From Deuterostichococcus epilithicus (Eukaryota > Chlorophyta > Trebouxiophyceae > Prasiolales > Stichococcaceae), in contig JAVTLE010000014.1 in assembly GCA_033439295.1 (NCBI GenBank), forward strand, positions 1,736,001 to 1,800,000: 64,000 nt of DNA, read 5' to 3'. A program made the translations under genes and the position numbers. Of this stretch, positions 11,701-23,115 are shown in pieces. Positions within the stretch are counted from its first letter, which is position 1, and every line of letters starts with the position of its first letter. Below the pieces are notes generated by a model. The model was not told the DNA's origin. It made no database searches and saw only the letters and a list, made by a program, of their open reading frames with translations.

Positions 11701-13529
11701 GCACGCGCGCCTGCGGCCGATGCACCATATTCCACCCTCAAAACCAAGCCACGCTTGGGCCTCTGCGCTCTGCAGGCGAGCGTGTGTCCAGGCCACAATG
11801 GCGAATGAGATCGTTCATGACGATATGCGGGCTGCAAACCACGGCGGCGGCCGCCCTGCTGCCGCCCCCGCCTCCTCCTTTGACGTGGCCAGCATCTCGT
11901 CCTGATGCAAAGATGATTGCAACATCGCCTTCCAACATTGACTGCTTCCACTCGGACCTGCTGCTGCTGCTGCGCTGACGCCTCCTCCTCGGTCGCCGCG
12001 GCCAGCATCTCGTCCAGGTCCAGCACAAAGTCGTCGTCCTCGTCGTCATCCTCCAGCAACATCGCCGCCGGCTCCGGCGATTTCGCCAGCACGGACTGCA
12101 GGACAGGGGCCCAACCTTGGCGGGGAGGCTCGGCAATAAGGTGCGACAAAGCAAAGCAGCCATGCACAGCTCAATCGAAATGACACATGCTTCTGCCAGC
12201 TGACTCTGCGGCGTCCACCAGCGACGAGCCTTCCAAGGCTCTGGACCGGCAGGCTTGAAAGCGTGAGAAGGACAGCCCGCAGCCATCTGACCTTTGGGAA
12301 TGTGTTTGCGAGAGGGGCTCGTGTCGCAGCGACATGTGCGTCTGCAGCATAGGACGGGAGACGCCTGGTCTCGTCAGAGGCGTGCCACTTGCTGTCATTC
12401 CAGGCATCCCTCTCCAGACACAATCCTCCACTGCTGAAGCGACCTCGGTGCTCCCGCATCCAAAGCACCATTGTCCAGACCCCCACGGCGCTCTTTCGGG
12501 CACCGGAGACCGGCCAGAATACCTTTCCCAAGAAAAGAGAATCCCGGATACCTGAATGAATGTCTCATAGTCTGCATCCTCGGCGGCCGCCGCATCCTCA
12601 GCGTCCAGCTCCAGCATTTGTTCCAGCTCCTCCAGGCTGTAGTCTATCAGGCTCTGCTGTGCGCGGGTCCGCCGTGCCACCGCGTCGCCCCCCGGCTCGC
12701 TGCCTTCCGCCTCCCGTCCACCGGCCGCGTCGCCCGGTGCTACACGTGAGGCTGGATCGTTGTGTGCAGAGGGCAGAAGGCAGGGCAGCTTCCAGGCTGC
12801 ATATGCAGCAGCCGGTGAGCAGCATGCTGCTCGCTGGGGGGCTTCTGGGTGTGCCGTCAGCGACGTGGGATCAGCTGTCGAGGCTGTCGTTAGGAGGAAC
12901 ACACCGTCCGAGCTGTATGGCATGACAGGCTGCTGGAGCTGCGCCACAGCCCCTTCCGCAGGCACCGGCTGCTGCGCGCGGCTCTCCGCTGCGTCTACTC
13001 CATGCCGCGGCGTCCCAGCCCGTGGCGTCTGCTCCTCTGCCCCATGTGTCGGCGCCTCCTGAATGAAATGGTCGTCAAGCATCAGCTACGCAGCTTTCGG
13101 GCATGTACGGTCCATGGCGGCAAGATGCCAGCGGCGCAAAGGCACCCTCACCTCGTCGGACGACAGCAGATCAGCGTCATCAAGGATGTCTTCCATTTCA
13201 GGGAGCCGAAGCCCGCCTGCTGCTTCGTCTCCTGCGGCCGAGGCGATCCGGGCGTCAACGTGGGTGATGTGGTTTCAAATGTGCCGCATGCAGCATGCGT
13301 CACTGGCATTGCAGGCGCCGCACATCTCACCAGACTCCAGCTGCAGGCCCTCCAGGTCCTCCGAGGCCAGAGGTGGATCATCGCTGTGGCTGGAAGAGTC
13401 CGACGAGGCCTCAGCGGCTGAGCTCTGGACTTCGAAGTCCTCATCGTCGGAGTCCGCCAGGGATCCAGCCTCAGATGGTTCAGGCCGAACCCCGGCGGGG
13501 TCGCCGTCGTCCTCAGCCCCAGCCATCAT
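5708..13529 (-). CDS. DUO3: DUO3/GON4L-like nuclear regulator
   Basis: Thirteen exons: 13331-13529, 13152-13231, 12552-13058, 11958-12095, 11561-11710, 11258-11368, 10813-10983, 10510-10641, 9963-10154, 9516-9652, 9224-9294, 7974-9007 and 5708-7804; about 1672 residues. The acidic N-terminus (DSDDEDFEV, LEELEQMLELDAED, DDDEDDDFVLDLDEML) leads to YQQLGQHTQLLVQ, LMDVPLLRCVPSFFADM, then a Myb/SANT-like block MSDDAVLALGLLKWGQSPGA ending QRINERTHRQ. A basic stretch PPKRRRRKARK and an AT-hook-like RPRGRPRG follow. The C-terminus carries a second SANT-like segment (VWSLQEDRTILKELV). This order matches plant DUO3 and animal GON4L, nuclear regulators of cell-cycle and developmental transcription. The last two exons are mostly low-complexity Ala/Pro/Gln sequence and hold 30-bp and 15-bp in-frame repeats. 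Orthology is by domain order, not overall identity. Confidence 0.82.
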
Positions 13530-13898
13530 GTCGTAGCAGCTGCCATGCGCGCTATCATGTGCATTACATGCATCGGCCGTAACGCAGGCGCCATGCCGGT
13601 TGCGGAGGGTTGGGAATGTCGTGCATGACCCCGCGTTTATCCTTGTGGCGAGGTGCAGCGGCGCTGAGTCACACTTGCAGTGGTTCGACCCCCGACTTGA
13701 GCTTCAGTGGCAGCTAGATCAGGGCGCCCCAGGGACCTGGGTGTGTGCGCTGCGGCGTTCAGCAGGATCTCCGTGCACCATCGAAGCGCAGTCCTCCCGC
13801 AGGACAGCCTAGCTTCGTGAACGGAAGGCCCGGCTGTAACTACATTCAGGTTGAAGAAATTAGATTTGAGCACGAACCAGGCTCCAAGCTAGGCCGCG
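13530..13898. promoter_or_regulatory. Divergent promoter region, DUO3-like / EndoU
   Basis: A 369 bp gap separates the ATG pair at 13524-13529 (minus) and the ATG at 13899 (plus). I see no clear TATA box. The call rests on orientation. Confidence 0.5.
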
Positions 13899-16296
13899 AT
13901 GACGATCGGCAATGACCTGTCCTCGGCGGTGGCTGAACTGGCGCGGCTTGATTCGAGCAGGCTGACGTACGGCCAAGACTACACCGTGGACCTCCAGGCA
14001 CGCTCTTGCACCTCAGTCAGCCTGAAAAGCATGTGGTCCCATCGGTGACTCATTCAGCTGCAACATTGTGATGCTGCGCCGGCACCGTGTTCAGGCTACG
14101 CGCAGCCAGGCGGAGCGGCAAGGCAGCGCCCTGGGCCCGCTGATCACCAATGTCAGCCCCCAAGTCTTTCAGCGGCCGACGTTCCGCCTGTTCCTAAGCC
14201 TGCTGGACAACTACAAGCGGTGAGGCGCGCACATGGTCATCTGGTTCTAGCGCCAGGCGTTGCAGATGTTGCCGCAGTCGCACCGTCTGTTCAACCAGAT
14301 TGTACGAGCGACAGTCCTGCCGCACATGCTGCAGCGTGACCGGCACGGCAGAAACATTTGGGCCAAGGGAGCTCAAGGAGCAGTCCGACTTTCTGGATGC
14401 CTGTATGGCGACGCCGTGCATGCAGTACGCGCACAAGTGGCTGGCCAGCAAGCAGGTCATTGGCGGCGCGCCGCAGCAGTTCAAGGCTGCACTCACGCAG
14501 GTGCCAAATTTGATACCAGTACCGCACACTTGTATGTGCCGCACCTCTGGCATCTGTGCAGAATGCTTTCTCCCGAGAGAACTGAGGTGCTCTTGAGCAT
14601 CTGCCTTTGACAAGCTGTGATGCAGTCCAGGCGATCACCCCGTAAACTCTCCTCCCACCACCCCCACGCTTGCAGATGTGGTTCAGTCTGTACCGCCGCG
14701 AGGTCCAGAACGACTCCAGCGGCTTCGAGCATGTATTCCTTGGTGAGAGCGACGACGGCCAGGTCAAGGTGCGCTGGTCATTTCTGCCTCTTGCTGCAAC
14801 ATTAGAAACGTCATGCCAGGTTGGTGGCCTTTCTGTCCCATGCAGATGGCGATGAATGGTGCCCTGGTGCCTACGGCCTGTGCTGTGCAAGTTGGTGTGT
14901 GAGAACCCTTGACTGCAACAGCTCACGGCGGCCTCCTATTTCTTCCAGGGCCTGCACTCGTGGATCCAGTTCCACCTGGAAGAGCGCAACGGCAACCTCG
15001 AGTATCGCGGCTACCTGAACCCCCGCAGGTGAGTGGCCACAGAGGCGGCCTGTGCGCGACATGCTCTCTGGTCAAGCTCTATGTGAGAATGCTGCTACCT
15101 GCTGAACGTCCACAGGTCAGCAGAGGCGGGCGTGAGCATGCCTTTTTCAGTAGCGTCATGAGCCAGTGCTGCCGGTGGTGTCGCTTGGTGTCTGCGCCGG
15201 CATCCACGCAGCACGGCCTGTTGCTGATGGCTCAACACTGCTGCCTGCGGCAGCCGAGGCAGCGGCAGGAGCGAGGCGACCGACCAGGACCGCGTCATCA
15301 GCGCCCACTTTGGTGAGCCGACACCTTGGTCAGCAGTCCTCAGATGCACATGCTCAGGGACAGGGAGCCCACACTGCATGCGCGTTTGCGCTGCTGCAAG
15401 CAACACCCATGAGATGCCATTCTTTGACAGAAAAGTTGCTGCCGACCAACGTTCACCCTGACGTTTTACCTTGACGGATTGATCTGACGGTTTTCCTGAC
15501 GGTCCGCCCCGAACTGCAGCCTGGCTACGGGAGACCAAGGCGGTGTCGTCCATCATCATGGGCAGCACCCCGGAGTTTGAGTTGGCGCTGTACACGATGT
15601 GCTTCCTGGGCGGGCAGGAGGAGAATATAGTACTGCTGGACGACTGCCAGATCTGTATTAAGGCATACCGCATCCGCAGCAAGTACGGCGGTGAGACAGG
15701 TTGCACCCCATCCCTTGTGTACCATCCCTGGGTCTGCGGTTGGGATGATTTTAAGACCTATGCGCTATGCGCAGACAAGATCGGGACGGTGTACCCTGAG
15801 CTGCTCAGCAAGGGCGGCGGCGGCGGCGGCGTCATTCACCATGCGCCGCCACCCCAGCAGGCCTACCAGCCCCAGCAGCAGCCGCACCACCAGGCGGGCG
15901 GTCCGGCATGGGGCGGCGCTGGACAGCAGCAGCAGTACCACCCACCGGCTCAGCAGCACCAGCAGCCACCACCGCAGCAGCAGAACCAGGTGCGGATGAG
16001 CTTGTCCTGGCATCGTGCTTGTTAATGCAGATTGTACGTGTGCAGCCTCACAGCGGCAGCAGCGGCGGCATTGTCTGAACCGATACTCGTTCTTACTGAC
16101 GATGTGCCCATTGCGGACACGGGCCTTCTGAACTAGCTGCTGAAGTCTCGTCAAGCATGAAGTCGAGCAGAAGCCTGATAGTGTCAACATTGCCCTGCAG
16201 AACAACTCGAACGACATGGCCTCCGAGGGCTGCAATCTGCTGGGGGCCATGCTCAGCTTCTTCTGCAGCGGCAACAAGAAGAGAACGAGCAACTGA
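13899..16296 (+). CDS. ENDOU: EndoU-family endoribonuclease
   Basis: Nine exons: 13899-13997, 14095-14219, 14335-14500, 14676-14768, 14949-15028, 15269-15312, 15520-15690, 15775-15989 and 16201-16296; about 362 residues. The XendoU/EndoU signature is complete: LDSSRLTYGQDYTVDLQ, FLSLLDNYKR, SSGFEHVFLGE with the first catalytic His, GLHSWIQFHLEE with the second His, the lysine in RETKAVSS, and GSTPEFELALYTMCFL. The family cleaves single-stranded RNA at uridines, usually Mn-dependent. Human ENDOU is secreted, but no signal peptide is visible here, so the protein is probably nuclear or cytosolic. An extra C-terminal tail is rich in Gly, Gln, His and Pro and ends in a Cys-containing hydrophobic exon (GCNLLGAMLSFFCSG). 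Intron 1 appears to use a GC donor. Its 3' end lies 32 bp from that of the next gene. Confidence 0.94.
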
Positions 16297-16328
16297 GAAG
16301 AAGTTTCGCGCAATCTGAACCGCTCTTC

Positions 16329-17703
16329 TCAAGTCACAGTGTCGAGCTCGTAAGCCAGCGTGTCTGACATCACGCCCAACCGGCCATACTCCTCTCGCTG
16401 CTTGACCTTCAGCTCGTCGACCTGCGGCGAATGCACGCAGCAATCAGTTGAACCGCCAAAGTCCTCAGATAGGCTTCGTGACAAGTCTCATTCAGTTGGT
16501 GCGCTGCATGTAGTCAGGCTGATTTTGCATAGCAGTTCAGCTACTAGTCTAGGTTGCTCAGGGTTGAGCAACTCACCGCTCGAACCGCAAATACTGTCGC
16601 TGCAATTGCCAGCACGAAATTGACGAAGAGTAAAGCTGCACGGGCAGCCATGGCAAACATCATATATCACAATAAGCGAAACCCAAGCATGGAATGGTAG
16701 CCAAGCTCCACGTACACGCAATTGTCGTCATTAGTTTCATCATGTAAAACACACAGCACACACCGGCAGCCGCCTGCTCGAAACCTGTGAGGCCAGCGGG
16801 CTCCCCTGCAAACCTGCAGCGGCAGTGCGAACCTGCCGTTCAAGTCGTGCACACCCCAACGAATGGCTCATCCGATAAGAATGCACAGGAATACGACTCA
16901 CCTGATGCCCACATCAGTGGCGGTGTCTGCGCACTTAACAGTCCAGCATGAGTTTGGCATTCGACAATACAAGATATTCGCCGGAGACATGCTTGGAGAA
17001 TGCGAGGGTTTGTGAGCACGCTCACCAACAAATATGCTGAAAGCCAACACGATCTGGACGGCGTTGTAGGCAAAAAAGGCGGTGACGAGTTCCTGCTCAT
17101 TGATGACGACTCAAGCTGAGGCAATACCTTGTGCAACATCATTATCACAGTTTCAGCTTCAGAAGACACATCTTGGAAAACCTGACAGCAGGACGTTCAC
17201 ACCCGCTGCGCGGCAAGGACGCCAGCCAGCCCGAAGATCGACGATATGTTGTTGGCAACCTGCGAGAAATCCAGCTGCAACTTTGAGTAACCTACAACGC
17301 AGTGATGGCCCCGGGGCAGACACGCAACCGGGCAAGGCAGGAGTACGCACCGCGAACCAAAACAGATTGTCGAGAGGCGACTTGAAGTTGAGGCTCCTGG
17401 CGGCGGCAGGCAGGTCCTTGTGCGCCGTCTTCTCTGCTTCTGACCACTGATTAAACACCGCACGGAAGTAATGCGTTTTGAAGCCCTGTAGAGACAGGTG
17501 GCAGGCTTGTTACAGAGACACTGGTGCGAACCATGTTGCATGCGATCGTGGGGATGCGCAATCCTGCTGGGGTAACCAGCAAGTCTGTGGCCAGTCTCAT
17601 TCATCAGGAACCTCACCTCGAACACCCCCAGCAGACTGAGTCCGACGATCAGTTGAAGCGCAGCGATGCACAGGACGCCTCCGCCGGACTTGAAGGCCGC
17701 CAT
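16329..17703 (-). CDS. Unrecognised small multi-pass membrane protein
   Basis: I do not recognise the family. Clear exons are 17617-17703, 17351-17485, 17203-17259, 17026-17092, 16577-16635 and 16329-16421; a 25-base exon at 16902-16926 and one more piece near 16814-16832 are likely, but the phase into 16635 is unresolved. About four hydrophobic segments appear: VLCIAALQLIVGLSLLGVF right after the ATG at 17703, NNISSIFGLAGVLAA, FFAYNAVQIVLAFSIFV, and LLFVNFVLAIAATVFAV. A polar loop (FNQWSEAEKTAHKDLP) follows the first helix, and a charged C-terminal tail (VDELKVKQREEYGRL) closes the protein. The total is about 200 residues. A four-helix topology is my inference. The gene is convergent with EndoU. 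Confidence 0.68.
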
Positions 17704-18199
17704 GCTACCTCTCACCAAGGTGCCGGATTCAGTGGATCGTAGCAGGCCTTACTGCGAAAATGATGTGGCCGCTGGCTGTCTCCGTGCGAGCCGATGGCCA
17801 GCCTGGCGCGGCACGCCGTGCGGCAGCGGCTTTTTGTCAGCAGATATGCAATTTCGAGGCCGGGAAGCTTCCTGAGTCTTCCAGGAGCACCTGGTGAAGT
17901 GAGTTATCGACTGGACTGACTGGATTCTGAGGCTCTCAGGAGGGTTGCGCTTGAGATCCAATCGCTATTGATTGGGACCAACCGATCACCGTGTCGGGCG
18001 CTCGGCGACGCGTCAGTGAATCGTGTACAACCTGCAAGGCGTTCCAATGAACGACGATGGAAATAGCTACCGGCTGCATCAACATGTGATGGCCGTTGAA
18101 ACCTCCTGCCAGCTGTACAAATGGTGCTAGTGGGAGCTTCGTGGCGGCAACCAACGTAGGACCCCAGTTGCAGCGGGCGCTGTCCGAGAGATGATGTGC
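17704..18199. other. Intergenic, upstream of the membrane-protein gene
   Basis: This part holds the presumed promoter of the gene at 16329-17703. I see no other structure in it. Confidence 0.45.
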
Positions 18200-18800
18200 A
18201 GCACGGGCCTTAGCTAGGAACAGCCCAACTGGCTACTTTCATATCTGCCTCCTCCGATCGGTGATGCGCCATATTGTAGGGACCAGTGGCTACTTCCATA
18301 TTCGCCTCCTCCGATCGGTGATGTGCGCTATATATATAGAGACCAGCCCAGAACTGGCGACTTTCATGTTTGCCTCCTCCGATCGGGTGGGAGCGATGGT
18401 TGGCCTCAGCACCCCGATCGGAGGATGGGAAAAGCAAAAGTAGCCCCCACGGCTACTTTCCTGTTCGTCCGATCGGGGGCGCAAGTCGGGGGAGCAAAGG
18501 CCAGATAACCATTCTCCAACTACGGAAAGTAGCAGTTTTGTCCCTCATCCTCCTCGGTCTCGGGGGAGGCTGATATGAAAGTTGCTGATTGGGGGGCCCC
18601 TATTGCTGCGCATCAACCGATTGGGGGAGCCAAACATGAAAGTCGCTAGTTGGGCTGCGCATCAATCGATCGGAGGAGGCGAATATAAAGATAGCAGTTG
18701 GGCTGGTGCCTAGATGGCGCAAATCCGATGAGAAGAGGCACATATGAAAGTAGCCGATCGGTGCCGTATCCTACTGTACATTGCCGATCAGAAGAGACGA
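18200..18800. repeat. Inverted-repeat cluster of a 35-45 bp motif
   Basis: A motif made of GGCTACTTTCATAT followed by GCCTCCTCCGATCGG occurs in forward orientation at 18231, 18288, 18356 and, shorter, 18452. The same motif occurs reversed (GATCGGAGGAGGC or CATATGAAAGTAGCC) at about 18566, 18618, 18663 and 18721. Forward copies lie left and reversed copies right, so the whole block could fold back on itself. The left half also contains CTATATATATAG (about 18329-18340). No reading frame or transposase is present. A non-autonomous foldback or MITE-like element is the simplest reading. Confidence 0.75.
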
Positions 18801-19489
18801 GCGACTGACACGTCGGAAACTCACTCATTCCTTCCTGATAGGGAAGGAGGCCCTATCAGGGGGGGTCCAAGGACTGCGGCAGGGCCTTTTCTACAAAAAC
18901 TGCTCCCTGGCCATTCCCTCACATGACAACGTGCATGCAACTTTGGATCAGTTGCGGTCATACAGGCATGTCGTTCCAAGCTGTTGGACGCGCACACCTG
19001 CGGCGCAGGGCGCTACATTGCCACTTCCGAAGCATAGGAAGTAGCTGACCGAGAACTGCAGCAAGTCGAGGGGTGTCAGTACCTATCCGAGCAGACCCTA
19101 CGGCATCTCCCGCACACCCATCGAAGCTTTGCAGGCAGCATGCAAAAGGCAAACAGTATGCAGCATCTTCACAGCGGTAGATCTTGGTGCACAGGACTGC
19201 GCTGGTTCAGCCATCGTCACAAATCGAACCGCACGTAGCTAGTCCCCCCCCAAACCACAGAGCACATTCTTCCGAACCCATATACCTCCCTAGACTCTGA
19301 CCCGAAATTGTTCAACAGCTGCCATCAAACGACGGACGAAGCAGTTCCCCTACGAGCAGGCCCCCCAAAAGTCCACTTTTCCAGCTGTGGCATGCCCAAC
19401 GATTCAGCTGATCAGTGCTGACATCTCCTACGGCTTTGGCTGCGGCAGGCTCGTGTATGGCATGTCCTGAGGCCACCAGCGAAGGTTGC
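18801..19489. other. No gene recognised
   Basis: An imperfect palindrome around CCTGATAGGGAAGGAGGCCCTATCAGG lies at about 18834-18860. Otherwise I see no feature with family resemblance in this stretch. Confidence 0.4.
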
Positions 19490-20560
19490 ATGTCAGTTTT
19501 CATGAGCTCTGTCTGTTCATGCCAGAATCCTGATGTTATGGGCGGCTCAGCTCGAAAGTTCTGCTATATGCTTGCTGTTGTAGCTATCATTACAGGCAAG
19601 GGACTGGGCAGTCACTCACTCGCATGATTTCCACCAGCGTCGACTTCTGGTGCTCCTTGCAGCAGGCCCAGAGCTGCGAGGCAAAATGTCAGACTTTGTG
19701 ATCTACACCTACAACGTGTTATGTGGCCGCACTGCAAGGTTCAGCCGTTGAGACGTCTGCGCAGCAACAGCTAAATCCTGCAACGAGTAAGCACCTGGTG
19801 GTTCAGCGACTGGTCCCGCTTGGGGAAGCAGCACTGCGCTGTGAACGTCACGCCATGTGAGTCCGCCGTCCGAATATTATCACAGCCGCTGTGAGCGCAG
19901 GGCAGGGGGATGGGGCGACCCTGCAGCACAGATTCAGGTGTCAGTCGCAAGTGGCGCAACTTGGCATAAGTCCAGCCAACCAGAGCCGGGCCGACCAGAG
20001 CCGGGCAGGACCCTCATGGCGGACCTTTCTCGGGACAGTGGAGGCGTGCGCTGCGCTGACAAACGTGTGCTTGGTGCTCACGCGGCAGCAAAGCAAAATT
20101 GTACACACCAACCGACAGTGGTCAGCACTCTCACCATGGCGTTGCAGACAGCTGATGGACCGAGCTGGTACACGTGGGTGAAACGGTTATTGGCTTGGTG
20201 CCGGTTTGCGGCGGTGACTTGCTGTGCTGATGCGGCTGCACCTCCTCGGAAACCTGATTGGGGTGTTTCGCAATCAGACGGTCCCCGGTAAGAAACAGGG
20301 TGGGCGGCACCCCAAAATTGACGCGACAGCCGTGTGCTGAAGCGTATATAGCAGGGAACAGGCTTGCCAATTGGCAGCCGTGCAAGAAAGGTCGTCGAAC
20401 CTGGAATGTTGCGTCTTGCGTGGTGTGCAGATTTCCGTCTACGAGCTCGCTGAGAGTCACGGTCTCTTTCCGGCGCTCGCAGGCCGGGCTCCCAAGCGCG
20501 ATTACCCGATATGAAAGCAGCTCGTCTGTTTACAACATCGCGTTGCAGTTGTCATCTTTA
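19490..20560 (-). CDS. Candidate Cys-rich hypothetical gene (boundaries uncertain)
   Basis: Several minus-strand pieces look coding and are joined by plausible splice sites. They are a piece near 20413-20535 (ETVTLSELVDGNLHTTQDA), one near 20270-20338 (FGVPPTLFLTGDRLIAKHPN), one near 20117-20180, and one near 20013-20052. A further piece ends at 19801 (GVTFTAQCCFPKRDQ), and one lies at 19625-19678 (LWACCKEHQKSTLVEIMR). The last two pieces join cleanly and are rich in Cys, His and Lys, which would suit a metal-binding domain. The phase between the first two pieces does not fit, and the ends are unknown. I recognise no family. Its 5' end would lie within about 40 bp of the RNASEH2A stop on the same strand. 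Confidence 0.33.
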
Positions 20561-20595
20561 GCACAGCTGAAGCTACTGAAGCGCAATCCTCGTCA

Positions 20596-22602
20596 TCAGA
20601 AGGCTGCCGTCAGCCGGGCAAGCTTCCGCGAGCGCAAGAACGCTGGCCGCCCTGCGCCGCTGGATGCGCCCTTGACGCCGTCGCTGCCGCCGCTCACAAA
20701 GCCTGTGATCTGCTGGGCGCTGTCGTCCACGTCACAACCCCTGAACCAGGAGCACGGCCAGGAGCTTGAGTACGCGGTCTGGCACAGGTCTGACGAGCAT
20801 GCGTCAGCTGGTCATGACCTAGGTTTCAGCGAGTCACAGCATCTCTACATTTCGACATCAAAGCTGCGGGCAGGGAGACCTCACCACACGACTTTGGGGC
20901 CACGCTCCTCCAGGGCGCGGCCGACGGGCTGCCAGCTGAAGCGTGTGAGGTCTGGGAAGCCAAACACTGGGTGCAGCGTTGCCTCCATCCATGCCTTCGT
21001 GGCCGGGTCTGCCGCAGGTGGTGCACTGGCAGAATGTCAGCAAAATGAGTGGCAAAAGGCGAAAAGTGATGCACAACATGCTGCAGCCTCGTGGGCCTTG
21101 CCCAACAGATGTGCGGGATGCCATCCTCTGCATCTTCTGCAGCTCCTTGCAGATGACAACACGCACCGCTGGGGTAGCCAGAGCCCCACACGCGGCTGGG
21201 CGTAAGCTGCTGCTCCCGGAAGGCAAAGTCTCTGAGCGACACGTCCCGTGTCACCTGCATTTGACAATTTGTGCTCCGAGATTCATCGTTGAGACCGTGC
21301 AGGATCCATTGCATGCAGGCGGCTATGCTCGACCGACATTGAAATGGCGGCAAAGGTGGACATGCGCCACACTGAGCAAGAGGCTGCGAATCGGCGCACC
21401 TTGGCGACGATGCTGGCGGCACTCACGATGGGGTAAAGCGAGTCCGCCTTTGGGCACACGGTAAAGTGGATGCCCGGGAACCGCTGCTCCAGTCGCTCCC
21501 TGTGCCTGTCGGCGTCGCCCACCGTGTCGACAAACACCTGCGAGCGCATCCAAGACTTCGCTTGGCGGCGCATGCCTGCAAACGGCCCGACTCGTGGCCT
21601 CAATCCCCATAAAATGATGCAGCAGGGCAGCCCTGTGAGGCTGGGAAAATGTTTCGCAGGTACGGGTCAATGCCGCCCTCTTGAGCCAGCGAATCCAACA
21701 GCATGGTGGTCTCACCTTGCTGAGGGTGTAACCCAGATCCAGCACCGCAGTGATGAGGCCGAAGGTGCACTCGTTGGCGATTTGGTTCAGGCTGACGCGG
21801 TCCCTGCAGGACCGTCAGCGAGTGTTGACAGGTATCCCAGGCCTCACGCCGCTGAGCTGCCGTGCCAGATCTTCCAGCAAATCAACCTTCACATAGCCTG
21901 GGATACAGGTGCGCTGGTGAAGCTGATCGGCCGTGTGAGGCCGCGCGATCACAAGTGGTCTGCCGCAGGCTAGACACCATGACAGGTGCGCACTGTTGCA
22001 GCATTTTTGCGGAGATGTAGGCGGCGCTGACAGCCTCGATGGCATAGCCGATCCGGCCATCGCCCCTGATCTCCGCAAACAGCGCCTCCCGCTGCTCGTC
22101 CTTCAGTGTCTTGGAGTCTGCAAATGCCCTGCCCGCCGGCAAAGATGCGAGATTCATGCAGGGCCTCTGCGAGTGCAAATGTCAGCTGAAATTGCAACAC
22201 ATTGCCACCCAGGATTGTGCCGAAAGAGACAGGTCCTAGAATGGGTGTGCAGGCAGGCTGACATGGCCGTGTCATGCATACACGCACATTTTGGCCATGG
22301 CGGCTTCGTCCGGTGCCTCGCAGAAGGCCGCTGCATACACCATGGGGCCCAGCACTGGGCCGCGACCCGCCTCATCTGCAGCATGTAATGATGCAGGTGG
22401 ATTTCGAAGTCAATCACGCACGTTAGGCCGCGGTCCTCACCTGCGCCGCAAGGTGCCGGGTGGGACCGACAGGTTGAGGGCACATGGAGCAGGATCGCAA
22501 CGCACCGATGCCGAGAATGCACGCAGAGGACTCTGCTCCGGGCTTCGTCAAGGGCTTGGTGTTTGGTGCTGGATGTGTAAACTGTGCCGATGCAGCTGCC
22601 AT
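20596..22602 (-). CDS. RNASEH2A: Ribonuclease H2 catalytic subunit A
   Basis: Eight exons: 22506-22602, 22288-22375, 21994-22128, 21716-21803, 21400-21537, 21167-21254, 20885-21008 and 20596-20740. They give about 300 residues, close to the human protein. All RNase HII blocks are present: [66 protein letters not shown]-type block, [41 protein letters not shown], and [11 protein letters not shown]. The catalytic acidic residues are the D and E of DEAGRG, the D of FVDTVG and the D of SGYPSDP. The enzyme nicks RNA of RNA-DNA hybrids and removes single ribonucleotides from genomic DNA, in the nucleus, with subunits B and C. The C-terminal tail ([11 protein letters not shown]) also resembles the human one. 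The start at 22602 is the only in-frame ATG close to the conserved part. Confidence 0.95.
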
Positions 22603-23115
22603 GTTGCACTGGGGTTGTGGGTCACCGCCAGGAACGGTGAGCTGATGCACGCAAATACAAATGGTGAGTTGGGCGTCCCATCCTCTTTGTTGTATGTTCG
22701 AGAGGAAAGATTATCTGAACTGTTGTGAACCCCATCGTCTCCCCACACTTTCAAATTCAAGTCTGTACCTCATGTGAGGTCCCCCTGTACGGGCGAGGAT
22801 ATCAAGTGTATATCCTGAGCACGGTGCCGGCACAAGTCCTTTGTGGGCAGTCGAGCGTTCGTGTGCCGAGATCACGGTCCAACGGAGGGGGCTGCATAGA
22901 CTCGAGCATTGTAGCAGACTCAGGATAGGCCAAGCAGACTCAGCGTCGGCTGCCTGACTCCGTGCACAATCAAGCCTTCGCATGCAGACTCTTCCAGCAG
23001 GTCGAGAAACATCGAACGGGTTATTCAGTGCGTGTGGCCACCGCCTTCACGCGCCCCCGCGCTGGCGGACAGGTCATTCGGTGCAAGCGCTTGAGGCGCC
23101 GCTTCCCTCCGAAGC
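22603..23115. promoter_or_regulatory. Divergent promoter region, RNASEH2A / YchJ-like
   Basis: These 513 bp separate two divergent genes. The true start of the YchJ-like gene may lie inside this stretch. I see no specific binding site. Confidence 0.45.

Noticed and set aside
15543-16025. EndoU ending at the stop at 16023-16025
   Set aside because: The exon has a good donor at 15990 and a last exon at 16201-16296 joins in phase with a sensible end; not excluded as an isoform.
18200-18800. CRISPR-like array
   Set aside because: Repeat units are degenerate, of uneven spacing and in both orientations, without unique spacers of constant length, and the genome is eukaryotic.
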